Shown here: one piece after another, positions 26,959-35,258 of the stretch
Position numbering within the stretch: position 1 is the first letter of the stretch
How the letters are laid out: every line of letters begins with the position of its first letter
DNA from: Candidatus Enterococcus moelleringii
Lineage (GTDB): Bacteria > Bacillota > Bacilli > Lactobacillales > Enterococcaceae
Direction: 5' to 3'
DNA: 64,000 nucleotides
Assembly: GCF_017377575.1 (NCBI RefSeq)
Contig: NZ_JAFREM010000033.1
Coordinates: forward strand, 1 to 64,000
Translations under genes and position numbers: made by a program
The notes under the pieces: generated by a model
What the model was told of the DNA's origin: nothing
The model's input: the letters and a program-made list of their open reading frames with translations, nothing else
Databases searched by the model: none

Positions 26959-28025
26959 GAAAATTACAATCTCTTTTTATCGGCGTCATCGCCATCATTT
27001 TGCTGCTGAGCTTCTTTGATTTTCGGTTGAATCGGGCCAGCAATGCCAGCTCCAATGTGTTGAATATTTACAACTGGGGCGACTACATTGATCCTGATTT
27101 ACTGAAGCAGTTTGAAGAAGAGTATGGCTACAAAGTGAATTACGAAACCTTTGATTCCAACGAAGCGATGGAGGCGAAGATCAAACAGGGCGGAACTTCT
27201 TATGACATCACGATTCCTAGTGAATACATGATTCAGAAGATGAAGAAGGAAAAATTACTGCTGCCGTTAGATCATAGCAAAATCAAAGGGTTGGAAAATA
27301 TCGACCCCCGTTTCTTGGATCAAGCCTTTGATAAGGACAACGAGTATTCGATTCCTTATTTTTGGGGAACATTGGGGATCGTTTATAACGACAAGTTTGT
27401 TGATGGTGACAAGATCAAGCATTGGGAAGATTTGTGGCGGCCTGAGCTGCAAAATAATATTATGCTGATTGACGGAGCCCGCGAGGTAATGGGCTTGTCG
27501 CTGACAACTTTCGGTAATTCTATTAATAGTAAGAACATGCAGGAGCTGCAGCAGGCTACTGATAAATTGAATAAATTAACCCCTAATGTTAAAGCGATTG
27601 TTGCCGATGAAATCAAGATGTACATGGCAAACGAAGAAAGCGCCGTAGCGGTTACTTTTTCCGGTGAAGCAGCTGACATGATGGGGCAAAATGAACATTT
27701 GCATTATGTCATTCCACCTGAAGGTTCCAATCTTTGGTTCGACAACATCGTCATTCCTAAGACTTCCGAAAATCAGGAAGGGGCTTATGACTTTATCAAT
27801 TTCATGCTGCGACCAGAAAATGCCAAGACCAATGCGGAGTATATCGGCTATTCTACGCCAAATAAAGTCGCAATGGACATGCTGCCAAAAGAAATTTCTG
27901 AGGACAAGCAGTTTTATCCTGATGATGAAACCATTAGTCATTTGGAGGTCTATAAAGATTTAGGCCCAGAGTATTTGCAGATTTACAATGATCTGTATTT
28001 GGAGTTTAAGATGTTTAGGAATTAA
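26955..28025 (+). CDS. potD: Polyamine-binding protein
   Basis: This 356-residue extracytoplasmic solute-binding protein has the PotD motifs LNIYNWGDYIDPDLL and FEEEYGYKVNYETFDSNE, and a later FDNIVIPKTS. The N terminus has a hydrophobic segment (residues 8-22) but no Cys lipobox, so it is probably membrane-anchored by an uncleaved signal rather than a lipoprotein. A terminator follows. Confidence 0.93.
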   Translation: MRKLQSLFIGVIAIILLLSFFDFRLNRASNASSNVLNIYNWGDYIDPDLLKQFEEEYGYKVNYETFDSNEAMEAKIKQGGTSYDITIPSEYMIQKMKKEKLLLPLDHSKIKGLENIDPRFLDQAFDKDNEYSIPYFWGTLGIVYNDKFVDGDKIKHWEDLWRPELQNNIMLIDGAREVMGLSLTTFGNSINSKNMQELQQATDKLNKLTPNVKAIVADEIKMYMANEESAVAVTFSGEAADMMGQNEHLHYVIPPEGSNLWFDNIVIPKTSENQEGAYDFINFMLRPENAKTNAEYIGYSTPNKVAMDMLPKEISEDKQFYPDDETISHLEVYKDLGPEYLQIYNDLYLEFKMFRN

Positions 28026-28040
28026 TTATCGAAAAGAGCA

Positions 28041-28075
28041 AAAAGCCAGAGGTGAATTTTTCACCTCTGGTTTTC
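28041..28075 (+). terminator. pot operon terminator
   Basis: The stem CCAGAGGTGAA / TTCACCTCTGG with flanking A and T runs may also serve the convergent alcohol dehydrogenase gene. Confidence 0.8.
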
Positions 28076-28093
28076 TATTTGTCATGAGAATTC

Positions 28094-29152
28094 TTACTCA
28101 GTCAAAGAGCCGTCGACAACGACCATTGATTTAATGGTTTTTCTGTCTTGCATATCTTCATAGGCTTGGTTGATATCATCCAAGCTATAGGTTTGGGTGA
28201 ACACACGCCCAGGATTAATATCTCCATCAAGAACCGCTTTAAGCAGAATTTGTTTGTCGTAAGTAGTCACCGAAGCGGAACCACCGGCGATGGAAATATT
28301 CTGAGCAAAGGTAGAACCGATAGGACGATTTGAATAATGAGGCACACCAACATAACCAATTCGACCGCCATTATGAAGAACACCAATCGCTTGCTCGATC
28401 GCAGCTTCTGTTCCGACACATTCAAGAGCCGCATCCGCACCGCCGCCAAGAATTTCGCGAACTTTAGCAATTCCTTCTTCACCACGTTCCGCTACAACAG
28501 CAGTCGCGCCTGATTGTAGGGCCATTTCCTGACGATCTTTATGGCGACTCATCAGAACAATTTGTGACGCGCCCCGCATTTTCGCAGCAATCACCGCACA
28601 TTGACCGACAGCACCATCGCCGATGACAACCACTTTATCACCTTTTTCAACATGAGCACACCGGGCAGCATGGTACCCAGTTGGCATAACATCTGCCAAT
28701 GTTAACAGAGATTTTATCATGCCCTCTGTATAATCGGAGGGTTGGCCGGGAACTTTGACTAACGCCCAATTCCCATAATGGAAGCGAACATATTCTGACT
28801 GGAAGCCATTGGACCAATTCGTTGCCCCTTTGTGACGATCACAGGTTCCATCAAAGCCTGACCGGCAAGCATCACATTCGCCGCAGCCATGGGTGAAGGG
28901 CACAATCACAAAGTCCCCGGGTTTTACCGTTGTGATATCTGAACCAATTTCTTCAACGATACCTAAAGCTTCGTGGCCATCATTCACTGAGTGGGCTTCC
29001 TTGTTGTCGCCATGAGCATAAGACCATAAGTCCGATCCGCAAACACAAGCACGAACGATTCTAATAATGACATCATCTGATGCTTGTAAACTTGGTTTTT
29101 CAACTTCCTGAACTGTTACTAGTCCAGCTTTTTCAAAAATAGCAGCTTTCAT
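28094..29152 (-). CDS. Zinc-dependent alcohol dehydrogenase family protein
   Basis: This 352-residue MDR enzyme has the catalytic zinc Cys in ACVCGSDLWSY, the GHEALGIVEEIG motif, and structural-zinc cysteines in CGECDACRSGFDGTCD. The NAD loop is VVIGDGAVGQCAVIAA. The substrate is unknown (a secondary alcohol or glycerol-like polyol is common in this branch). It borders the pdu locus but is read towards the pot operon from its own upstream region, so a link to propanediol is not shown. Confidence 0.85.
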   Translation of the reverse strand: MKAAIFEKAGLVTVQEVEKPSLQASDDVIIRIVRACVCGSDLWSYAHGDNKEAHSVNDGHEALGIVEEIGSDITTVKPGDFVIVPFTHGCGECDACRSGFDGTCDRHKGATNWSNGFQSEYVRFHYGNWALVKVPGQPSDYTEGMIKSLLTLADVMPTGYHAARCAHVEKGDKVVVIGDGAVGQCAVIAAKMRGASQIVLMSRHKDRQEMALQSGATAVVAERGEEGIAKVREILGGGADAALECVGTEAAIEQAIGVLHNGGRIGYVGVPHYSNRPIGSTFAQNISIAGGSASVTTYDKQILLKAVLDGDINPGRVFTQTYSLDDINQAYEDMQDRKTIKSMVVVDGSLTE

Positions 29153-29246
29153 ATTATTCCTTCTTTCATGATTTAGAATAATACAAGTATAAGTGCTGAA
29201 GTGGACTTTAAGTCAAGTGAAATATTTGTGAAAAAAATCGAAAATA

Positions 29247-29297
29247 AAAAGCAACTGCGCTATCGCCATACGCGACGACAATGCAGCTGCTTTCTTT
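29247..29297 (-). terminator. Terminator of the pduST operon
   Basis: On the minus strand the arms AAAGCAGCTGC and GCAGTTGCTTTT enclose an inner stem and are followed by TTATTTT. Confidence 0.65.
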
Positions 29298-29854
29298 TAT
29301 TGAATTAAACTTTCCACCAGTTCCTTGCGGGGATTTGGCAAGACAATCTTGTTAATCATCATGGCTTTTTCTTTGGCGCCTTTTGCACCAGCTTCGACAG
29401 CGGCTTCAACGGCACCGACATCGCCCGTTAAAACCACAAAGGATTTTCCGGCGATTCCGGTTCCCAGTTGAATGGCAATCAGGGAAACATCTGCTGCCTT
29501 AACCGCATAATCCGCGGCAATAATCGAACCGACAGCCGAATAATATTCCAATACGCCAATCGCTTTGGTTGTTTCTGGAATTTCCGACATGTTAATTGCT
29601 TTGATTACAGATGGATGTACCCGCGGGATTAACAATTCACCCACCACATATCGTCCGCCAATTTGCACCCCGACATCAATCGAGCGCTCCACCGATCCAA
29701 CCTGTCCGCAGATCATAATGTAGTATTTTCCTGGACAGCTGGCCTTGGCCATTAAAAGAGTGGAATCGGCTGCCTTCAACATAAAGTCCACTGCCTCAAT
29801 GCCTTTTGCGATACTCGTTAACTCTAAAAAACCAATAGTATCCATTTCTTTCAT
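29297..29854 (-). CDS. pduT: Microcompartment shell protein PduT
   Basis: This 185-residue shell protein has two tandem BMC domains (about 5-85 and 95-180), so it forms pseudo-hexameric trimers. Known PduT binds a 4Fe-4S cluster at the trimer pore through one Cys per subunit; here Cys40 in AKASCPGKYY is in the equivalent place. It would pass electrons between PduS and the compartment interior. The start overlaps the pduS stop by one base (TGATG), so the two are translationally coupled. Confidence 0.93.
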   Translation of the reverse strand: MKEMDTIGFLELTSIAKGIEAVDFMLKAADSTLLMAKASCPGKYYIMICGQVGSVERSIDVGVQIGGRYVVGELLIPRVHPSVIKAINMSEIPETTKAIGVLEYYSAVGSIIAADYAVKAADVSLIAIQLGTGIAGKSFVVLTGDVGAVEAAVEAGAKGAKEKAMMINKIVLPNPRKELVESLIQ

Positions 29855-31203
29855 CAGCCTATCCTTCTTTCAATCGTAATCATTTCTGGTGTAACTTCGC
29901 GAACTACCCCGGCAATGCTGGCATGGATATTTGCTCCTAAAGCATTTTCCGGTAACTTACCAATTAAGGTGCCAACTTCTACATTATCGCCTTCACTTAC
30001 AGCTGCTTGTGATGGTGCGCCAATGTGCATTCTCAATGGAATAGTAACTTTGTTTGGCTCAAACTGCACACATTCTTCCACTTTTAGATTGACGTATTGA
30101 TTCAATCCGTCTTTCAGCAGAATATTTTTAGGCGGTACTTTTTGATAATCCCGCATCAAGGAAGGCGTCAAAGGCTGATCCTTTTTCTCATAGCGAATGC
30201 CTTTTTCTGCTAAGCGAGCCTTCACGTAATTGTTGACCTGTCGCGGCATTAAGCCCATCGGACAGGCAATAACTTCACAAATCCCACAGGAACAGCAAAG
30301 CAGCGCTTCCTGCCAAATCGGATCGTCGCTTATATCCTCTGGTACATCGGTGATAGCCAAGTGACGCATCACGCGATGGGGATGAATCGGATGTCCGATT
30401 TGATAGCGAGGACAAAGCTCAGTACATAAGCGGCATTGAATACAAGAAGAGCGAGCCTTAGTAATCACCTGCTGCATATCCTTTTCGAAAAGCTCATAAA
30501 GGAAATCCCGTTTTTCGGTAATGATAATTCCTGAAGTGGTCTTAGTTACCACCTGTTTAAAGAAATCATCCTTTGTGCCAACTCGGCCCATCATCGGTCC
30601 GCCATTGATAAACATGAAATCATCAATCGTCGAACCACCAGCTAAGTTTAGGCATTCTTCAAAGGAGGTACCGATTGGAACTTCCAGAATTTTAGGCTCC
30701 TTCACGGCTCCGGTAATCGTCAGCAGTTTATGAGTTACCTTGGTCCCTTGCTGCGCCTTGTATATGTTCAACATCGTCGATATGTTGGAAATTACGCAAC
30801 CAACTTCGATTGGCAGACCGCTAGGCGGAACCGTTCGACCGGTTACCTCATATACCATTATTTGCTCATCACCAGCGGGATAAAAATTTTCCATTTTGAA
30901 AATGGATACCGGTACTTGCAAAGTTTCGATGGCCTGCTCTAAGGCCGCGATCTCCTTCAAATAGTACTCTTTAGTAGCGATGATAATGTGTTCTGCCTCC
31001 AGCATTTTCCCCACAGCGGCAATAGCTTCTACACACTCCTCGGCAAAATGATTCATCACATAATGATCGGTTTTTAACAGTGGTTCACATTCAGCCGCAT
31101 TAATAATAAAATATTCAGCTTTTGTGCGATATTTTGCGGCAGCGGGAAAGCCTGCTCCACCACAGCCGACGATTCCCGCGTCGATAATTTGATCTAGTAA
31201 CAT
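29854..31203 (-). CDS. pduS: Cobalamin reductase / electron carrier PduS
   Basis: This 449-residue RnfC-like flavoprotein reduces cob(II)alamin for PduO. It has an N-terminal NADH/FMN domain (GCGGAGFPAAAKY, AAECEPLL), an SLBB domain near 170-220, and two 4Fe-4S motifs: CIQCRLCTELCPR (about 255-270) and CCSCGICEVIACP (about 300-315). A biotinyl/lipoyl-like C-terminal fold follows. I prefer the internal ATG at 31203, since GGGGAG lies 7 bases before it; an in-frame ATG 5 codons upstream has no site of its own. Confidence 0.93.
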   Translation of the reverse strand: MLLDQIIDAGIVGCGGAGFPAAAKYRTKAEYFIINAAECEPLLKTDHYVMNHFAEECVEAIAAVGKMLEAEHIIIATKEYYLKEIAALEQAIETLQVPVSIFKMENFYPAGDEQIMVYEVTGRTVPPSGLPIEVGCVISNISTMLNIYKAQQGTKVTHKLLTITGAVKEPKILEVPIGTSFEECLNLAGGSTIDDFMFINGGPMMGRVGTKDDFFKQVVTKTTSGIIITEKRDFLYELFEKDMQQVITKARSSCIQCRLCTELCPRYQIGHPIHPHRVMRHLAITDVPEDISDDPIWQEALLCCSCGICEVIACPMGLMPRQVNNYVKARLAEKGIRYEKKDQPLTPSLMRDYQKVPPKNILLKDGLNQYVNLKVEECVQFEPNKVTIPLRMHIGAPSQAAVSEGDNVEVGTLIGKLPENALGANIHASIAGVVREVTPEMITIERRIG

Positions 31204-31221
31204 TTGAACTCTCCCCATTTT

Positions 31222-32475
31222 CTATGAATTTACGATGATATGCGAAGGATTTTTATTCGTTAAGTCGGAAAGAAAATTATTTCGGACATCCACAATTAAC
31301 GCTAAAAATTCCTCCACTGTCTGAATTTGCGATCTTTGGATAAAAATATTTTCGGATAATTTCAGCGACAAAGCTTTAGCAACAAAACGTGTTTCTTTTG
31401 AAGTAATGTTGTCAAAATCAGGGAAGGGACCGCTATTGGCCGCCCGCGTGATATTTGCCATCGCCATATACCCAAAAGATTCCTGCAAGATAGATAAAAA
31501 CAAGTCAGGCTGTAGTATTTCTCTAGTTGGTTGATGCGTATACAGCTCTGTGAAGGTATCGAAATAAGTGGAGTATACATCGGCAATCATTTTCAACAAA
31601 TACTCGCTCATGTCTGATCGCTGGGCTTCAGAAAAGTCAGAGTTCACACTAAAGCAGGCGAATTGAGACAATAAATTGGCTAAGAAATAACCCAAATCAT
31701 AGGAAAAAGGACCAATCATAGTGTATTCCATATCAATGACTTTCATCTGCTGCGGGGAGATGAAGATATTGGAACTATGAAAATCACCATGGATCAAGCA
31801 TTGCCGTTTTTTGGCAAAGTTATCAATTAATTGCAGCCAATCATCCCAGATCAAATCCTTTTCAGTAAGCTCTTTTAATATCGTATATAAAGCGATTTCA
31901 TAATGATCCAAATCATTTCCAGCTTCTTCATGAGGCTGGAGAATAAAATCGACAATGACTTTACGCATCTCTTCATTCTCAAAATATAAGGCCAAAGAAG
32001 CCATTTTTTGTTCATTTAAGTGAAATGAAGAGGTAAAAAAGTGCGACCGTGCTAAAAAGTGCCCGATCTTCTCGCCTAAAATCCACGATTTTTCGCCATG
32101 ACATAAAAAGAAACGAAGAACCTCCATGTTTGAAATATCTTCCATAATAAATAGGTGATTCTCTTGGTCAACAAAATAGATGTTTGGCACGCTATCTTTA
32201 GAAAAACCAGCTCGCAGCTTGTAGGTCATAAACTCTAAATAATTTCTGCCTGGATCTAAACGGCCAAGGTCAATCCCGCTGGGAATAAATTCTTTTGCGT
32301 GCTTAATAATGTAGGATTTCGTTCCTTGGCGAACGCGGTAGATGTAATTTACATAGCCCTCGACATAATGATCTTCTTCATTCGTCAGGTGTGTAATTTC
32401 TAGTGGCTTATTCGAGTCAAATAATTCGGTTTTTTCCAATAGATAGCTTTTTAGCGTTTCGGTTGAAATTCCCAT
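31222..32475 (-). CDS. MtnK-like (methylthioribose kinase family) phosphotransferase in the pdu locus
   Basis: This 417-residue kinase has the APH/choline-kinase fold. The catalytic loop is LIHGDFHSSNIF, followed by the metal Asp in KVIDMEYTMIGPFSYDLGYFL. N-terminal VEGYVNYIYRV and SYIIKHA match the glycine-rich and Lys segments. The pattern and length closely follow 5-methylthioribose kinase (about 397 residues), including the C-terminal ILQESFGYMA and RTAA/R-rich end. It is first in an operon with pduS and pduT, where the classic PduX threonine kinase is absent. The substrate is unknown; 5-deoxyribose or an amino alcohol are possibilities. AAGGAG precedes the ATG. Confidence 0.75.
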   Translation of the reverse strand: MGISTETLKSYLLEKTELFDSNKPLEITHLTNEEDHYVEGYVNYIYRVRQGTKSYIIKHAKEFIPSGIDLGRLDPGRNYLEFMTYKLRAGFSKDSVPNIYFVDQENHLFIMEDISNMEVLRFFLCHGEKSWILGEKIGHFLARSHFFTSSFHLNEQKMASLALYFENEEMRKVIVDFILQPHEEAGNDLDHYEIALYTILKELTEKDLIWDDWLQLIDNFAKKRQCLIHGDFHSSNIFISPQQMKVIDMEYTMIGPFSYDLGYFLANLLSQFACFSVNSDFSEAQRSDMSEYLLKMIADVYSTYFDTFTELYTHQPTREILQPDLFLSILQESFGYMAMANITRAANSGPFPDFDNITSKETRFVAKALSLKLSENIFIQRSQIQTVEEFLALIVDVRNNFLSDLTNKNPSHIIVNS

Positions 32476-32516
32476 AGTATTTTCTCCTTTGAATTCCCTT
32501 ACTAATAGTTTAACTA

Positions 32517-32573
32517 GCAGAAAGTGGAAAAGCTATAACACGATTATGTCGTTGCCGCAGAAAAGTGGCAAGA
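32517..32573. promoter_or_regulatory. Direct repeats in the divergent pdu promoter, possible PocR sites
   Basis: GCAGAAAGTGGAAAAG at 32517 and GCAGAAAAGTGGCAAGA at 32557 are near-copies spaced 40 bases, about four DNA turns. They lie between the leftward kinase-pduS-pduT unit and rightward pduUV. A related sequence (GCTGTTAAAAAGTGCTAG, minus strand) occurs at 35211-35228 before pduA. AraC-family regulators commonly bind such paired sites. Confidence 0.4.
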
Positions 32574-32586
32574 TTTTGTCATATAT

Positions 32587-32643
32587 TGGTAGCGTTTACC
32601 CACTATTTCGGAAATGAGCAATATTCTTACATTGCGATATGAT
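32587..32643 (+). promoter_or_regulatory. pduUV promoter with weak -35 and cre-like element
   Basis: A -10 TATGAT lies at 32638-32643, but the -35 region is poor (TGAGCA), which fits activator dependence. TGGTAGCGTTTACC at 32587-32600 has the AGCGTTTAC core of a cre site with several mismatches at its edges. Confidence 0.35.
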
Positions 32644-32682
32644 AAACTATTTTTGAAAGTAGTGTAGTAGGGAGTGAAAGAA

Positions 32683-33033
32683 GTGTCTAAACGAAAAAAT
32701 ATTGAACGGACTATTCAAGAATATGTACCGGGCAAACAGGTAACACTGGCTCACTTAATTCCTAATGCGGATAAAGAAGTTTTCGAAAAATTAGGACTGT
32801 TAGAGGAACGAAATGCGATTGGCATTCTAACGATAACGCCAAGTGAAGCATCGATTATTGGTGCCGATATTGCGAAGAAATCAGGAAGTGTTTCCATTGG
32901 TTTCATGGATCGCTTCAGTGGTGCAGTTGTAATCACTGGCGAAGTATCTTCTGTTGAGTTTGCGCTGAAACAAGTCACTCAAACATTGGCGAATGTCTTG
33001 GATTTCGACATTCCTGAAATCACCAGGTCATAA
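32683..33033 (+). CDS. pduU: Microcompartment shell protein PduU (EutS-like)
   Basis: This 116-residue circularly permuted BMC shell protein has an N-terminal strand that forms a small barrel over the hexamer pore ([18 protein letters not shown]), then [21 protein letters not shown] and the Gly-rich [19 protein letters not shown]. In Salmonella it links to PduV on the outer face. I take the GTG at 32683, with GGAGTG 6 bases upstream, over a GTG three codons earlier that overlaps the ribosome site. Confidence 0.92.
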   Translation: MSKRKNIERTIQEYVPGKQVTLAHLIPNADKEVFEKLGLLEERNAIGILTITPSEASIIGADIAKKSGSVSIGFMDRFSGAVVITGEVSSVEFALKQVTQTLANVLDFDIPEITRS

Positions 33034-33034
33034 T

Positions 33035-33478
33035 ATGAAGAAGATCATTTTTGTTGGTGAAACCGGTTCGGGAAAAACAACGTTGTCGCAATGGCTTCAG
33101 CAGAAGGAAAGAATTTATCATAAAACGCAGCAGGTGTATTATTTTGACGACTCCATTGATACTCCAGGTGAGTTCATGGAAAATCGCTTCTATTATAATG
33201 CATTAGTCAGTGCATCAGTGGATGCTCAAATCGTTGCTTTTGTGCAAAATATTCAAGGAACACAGAACTATTTTCCGCCATTTTTTTCGGCGCGCTTTAC
33301 AAAGCCGACGATTGGCATTATCACTAAAATTGACTTGATCAAGGATGATCAGGCACTGGTGATTGCCCGTAAAAGATTGGAGCTGGCTGGTGCCAAGAAA
33401 ATCTTTGAGGTCTCATTGATTAGTGGTGAGGGAATGGATGAGTTAGAAAAATTCCTTTTTGACTATAAATTAGAATAA
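33035..33478 (+). CDS. pduV: PduV, EutP-like P-loop protein
   Basis: This 147-residue P-loop protein has GETGSGKTTLSQ (residues 8-19), a switch-like DSIDTPGEFMEN and the nucleotide specificity motif TKIDL. In Salmonella PduV is outside the shell and linked to compartment movement. Start ATG follows the pduU stop by one base; there is no terminator before the riboswitch region except the one inside it. Confidence 0.92.
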   Translation: MKKIIFVGETGSGKTTLSQWLQQKERIYHKTQQVYYFDDSIDTPGEFMENRFYYNALVSASVDAQIVAFVQNIQGTQNYFPPFFSARFTKPTIGIITKIDLIKDDQALVIARKRLELAGAKKIFEVSLISGEGMDELEKFLFDYKLE

Positions 33479-33502
33479 TTAGTGATAAGGCTTACATTTG
33501 TT

Positions 33503-33531
33503 TTGCCAAGGAACAAAGCTTGTGTTATTAT
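33503..33531 (+). promoter_or_regulatory. Promoter of the cobalamin riboswitch transcript
   Basis: TTGCCA, a 17-base spacer and TATTAT lie just after pduV. Transcription would start near 33538, before the aptamer. Confidence 0.6.
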
Positions 33532-33549
33532 GAGCTTAATTAAATAGAT

Positions 33550-33660
33550 TATACGGTCAATGGATTCGTTCGATTAAGGAAGCTGGTGTGATCCCAGCGC
33601 TGTACCCGCAACTGTAAAGCAGCTTTTGCTGCTGAGTCAGATACTTAATTACCGTCGTTT
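33550..33660 (+). ncRNA. Cobalamin riboswitch aptamer
   Basis: The B12 box runs through GGTGTGATCCCAGCGC and CCCGCAACTGTAA at 33585-33617, with the preceding AAGGAAGC. A closing stem ACGGT / ACCGT joins 33553-33557 with 33651-33655. The aptamer is on the plus strand after pduV and faces the 3' end of pocR, which is on the minus strand, so its output is antisense to pocR instead of an mRNA leader. Confidence 0.9.
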
Positions 33661-33720
33661 CAAGCTTTTTCGGGATTAGGAAAGCTGTTTTAGCCTTAAG
33701 TTTAATAGACTTTAACGCCA

Positions 33721-33761
33721 AAAGCAGACCTTTCTCTCGGAAAAAGGTCTGCTTTTTTTTG
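33721..33761 (+). terminator. Riboswitch expression-platform terminator
   Basis: A 14-bp stem (AAAAGCAGACCTTT / AAAGGTCTGCTTTT) with an 8- to 9-base loop and a T8 tail ends the riboswitch transcript. By analogy with Listeria, ligand binding would favour it. Confidence 0.88.
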
Positions 33762-33767
33762 CCAGTC

Positions 33768-34103
33768 CAACTTTTCGCAGTTTATCAAGATAGAAGGCAA
33801 TGCAATAATTAGCCATCTATAAATAAGCTCAAGAAGTATAGTTGGATGGTATGCGTACGACAATGAAACTGATTTTTCCCGGTTTTGGAAAAATGATTCC
33901 GTAAAAGGAGCTAGCTGCCAGTCATGCTTTTCGCAGTTTAGTAATGTGAAAGCTGTTAATTAATAAGCTTGTATCTATAATAACAAGCAAACCTGTTTAG
34001 CATGATGGTATGCGTACGACAATGAAACTGATTTTTCCCGGTATCGGAAAAATCAATTCCCTAAAAGGAGCTAGCTGTCACTCCAACTTTTCGCAGTTTA
34101 TCA
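33768..34103 (+). repeat. Pair of ~157-bp imperfect direct repeats between riboswitch and pocR
   Basis: Two copies share GATGGTATGCGTACGACAA (33845 and 34004), TGAAACTGATTTTTCCCGGT, a run ending AAAAGGAGCTAGCTG, and a boundary CTTTTCGCAGTTTA that appears three times (33772, 33927, 34087). Spacing is 155-160 bases. Each copy has a hairpin ATTTTTCC / GGAAAAAT. No coding frame is evident. The element is not seen elsewhere in the window. Confidence 0.8.
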
Positions 34104-34115
34104 AAAGCGAAAAAG

Positions 34116-35018
34116 CTAACCTAGATTATATTCCTTGCGATACGTTGCCGGCGTAGTATTAGTAAATTGCTTAAATGTTTTGCAGAAATAGCTGGCTTGA
34201 GAAAAGCCGACATTGTGTGAAATGGTTTCAATACTTAAATCTGACTGCTGCAGCAAGATCTTAGCCCGTTCAATTCGTTGCTGATTTAAATAGGTAATAA
34301 AATTAATACCGGTTTCTTTTTTGAAAAGTTTACTAAAGTAATATTGGCTAAGATAAACATGATTCGCAACTTCTTCTAAGGTAATTGTTTTACTAATATT
34401 CTTTTGAATGTATTGAGTCGCTTTCTGTATCTCGTCTTTTCCTGTAGGTTGTGGTTCCTTCGTTTTTTCTTGTTTAAAGTTAAAGGTAATTCGATCTCTT
34501 GGATGCGACTCTTCTGAATGATGTGAACATATTTTTTCCAGTAGTCGGGCAGCACTTTTAATTTTTTCGGGCGATAAAGTCAAGACAGAGTTGCGAGCCG
34601 TTCTTAAGTCTTTATAAGCCTTCCAATTGGAATCAATTTCTTGAATCTTAGGCATCTCATCGGCATATTTGGGATCAATCTCTAATTGACCCATCAATAG
34701 AAAGCCGTGAAGCTGATCATTGAATACGATAGGAAGCGAAACATCGGTAAGACCAGCATGACAGCGATAAATACAAGGTTTTCCGGTCTTGGATGCTTCC
34801 AAGCCGCCATACATGTCGCATTTTTGGCAGAGCTTATGAAATTCGGGATAATTTCTCATGGCTTCGCAGAACGGTGAAAAATTATAAAGTGAGGAAGATT
34901 CCTTCCCTCTAATATCAACAATAACTGCGCCAAGGTCGGTTGCACAAGCGAAATCTTCCATAATATTTTGCAGGACAATAATTTCTTTTTTAGGAAGAGG
35001 GGTTGATAATGTTTCCAT
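34116..35018 (-). CDS. pocR: PocR-type AraC regulator of the pdu operon
   Basis: This 300-residue activator has an N-terminal PocR ligand-sensing domain (about 10-165) with the Cys-rich stretch LCQKCDMYGG ... GKPCIYRCHAGL, and a C-terminal AraC/XylS pair of helix-turn-helix motifs (about 200-298: TLEEVANHVYLSQYYFSKLF and LSIETISHNVGFSQASYFCK). In Salmonella and Listeria it senses propanediol and activates pdu. It is divergent from pduA and overlapped by the antisense path from the riboswitch. AGGAGAG precedes the ATG. Confidence 0.93.
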   Translation of the reverse strand: METLSTPLPKKEIIVLQNIMEDFACATDLGAVIVDIRGKESSSLYNFSPFCEAMRNYPEFHKLCQKCDMYGGLEASKTGKPCIYRCHAGLTDVSLPIVFNDQLHGFLLMGQLEIDPKYADEMPKIQEIDSNWKAYKDLRTARNSVLTLSPEKIKSAARLLEKICSHHSEESHPRDRITFNFKQEKTKEPQPTGKDEIQKATQYIQKNISKTITLEEVANHVYLSQYYFSKLFKKETGINFITYLNQQRIERAKILLQQSDLSIETISHNVGFSQASYFCKTFKQFTNTTPATYRKEYNLG

Positions 35019-35079
35019 AATTTTTCTCTCCTTTATAGTGCATTTTGTGGTGTCTCATAGCCTTACTTAACAATTTTAT

Positions 35080-35093
35080 CAGAGTTACCTCTG
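35080..35093. promoter_or_regulatory. Short palindrome upstream of pocR
   Basis: CAGAG-TTAC-CTCTG lies about 65 bases upstream of pocR in the pocR-pduA spacer and may be an operator; no owner can be named. Confidence 0.3.
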
Positions 35094-35107
35094 TTTTAAT
35101 ACAGCAA

Positions 35108-35121
35108 AACAAGCGCTTACA
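35108..35121. promoter_or_regulatory. cre-like site between pocR and pduA
   Basis: On the minus strand TGTAAGCGCTTGTT has the perfect AAGCGCTT core of a CcpA cre site with imperfect right edge. It lies between the divergent promoters, so glucose could repress pocR, pduA or both. Confidence 0.5.
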
Positions 35122-35258
35122 TTCTTTTGTCATAGTTTGACAATAATTTCATATTTCTCGTTTTACGAGATGCTGCTTTTTACGTTGGTGTAAAGGGCTT
35201 TTTGACGTGACTAGCACTTTTTAACAGCAATTATTTACAATTATCGCACATTTTAATG

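Noticed and set aside
28094-29152. Alcohol dehydrogenase as part of the pdu system
   Set aside because: It has its own upstream region, is separated by a terminator from pduT, and pduQ already fills that role.
33768-34103. ANTAR-type antiterminator target hairpins like those of eut loci
   Set aside because: The repeats lack the paired hexaloop A1/G4 hairpins, and no EutV/EutW genes are in the window.
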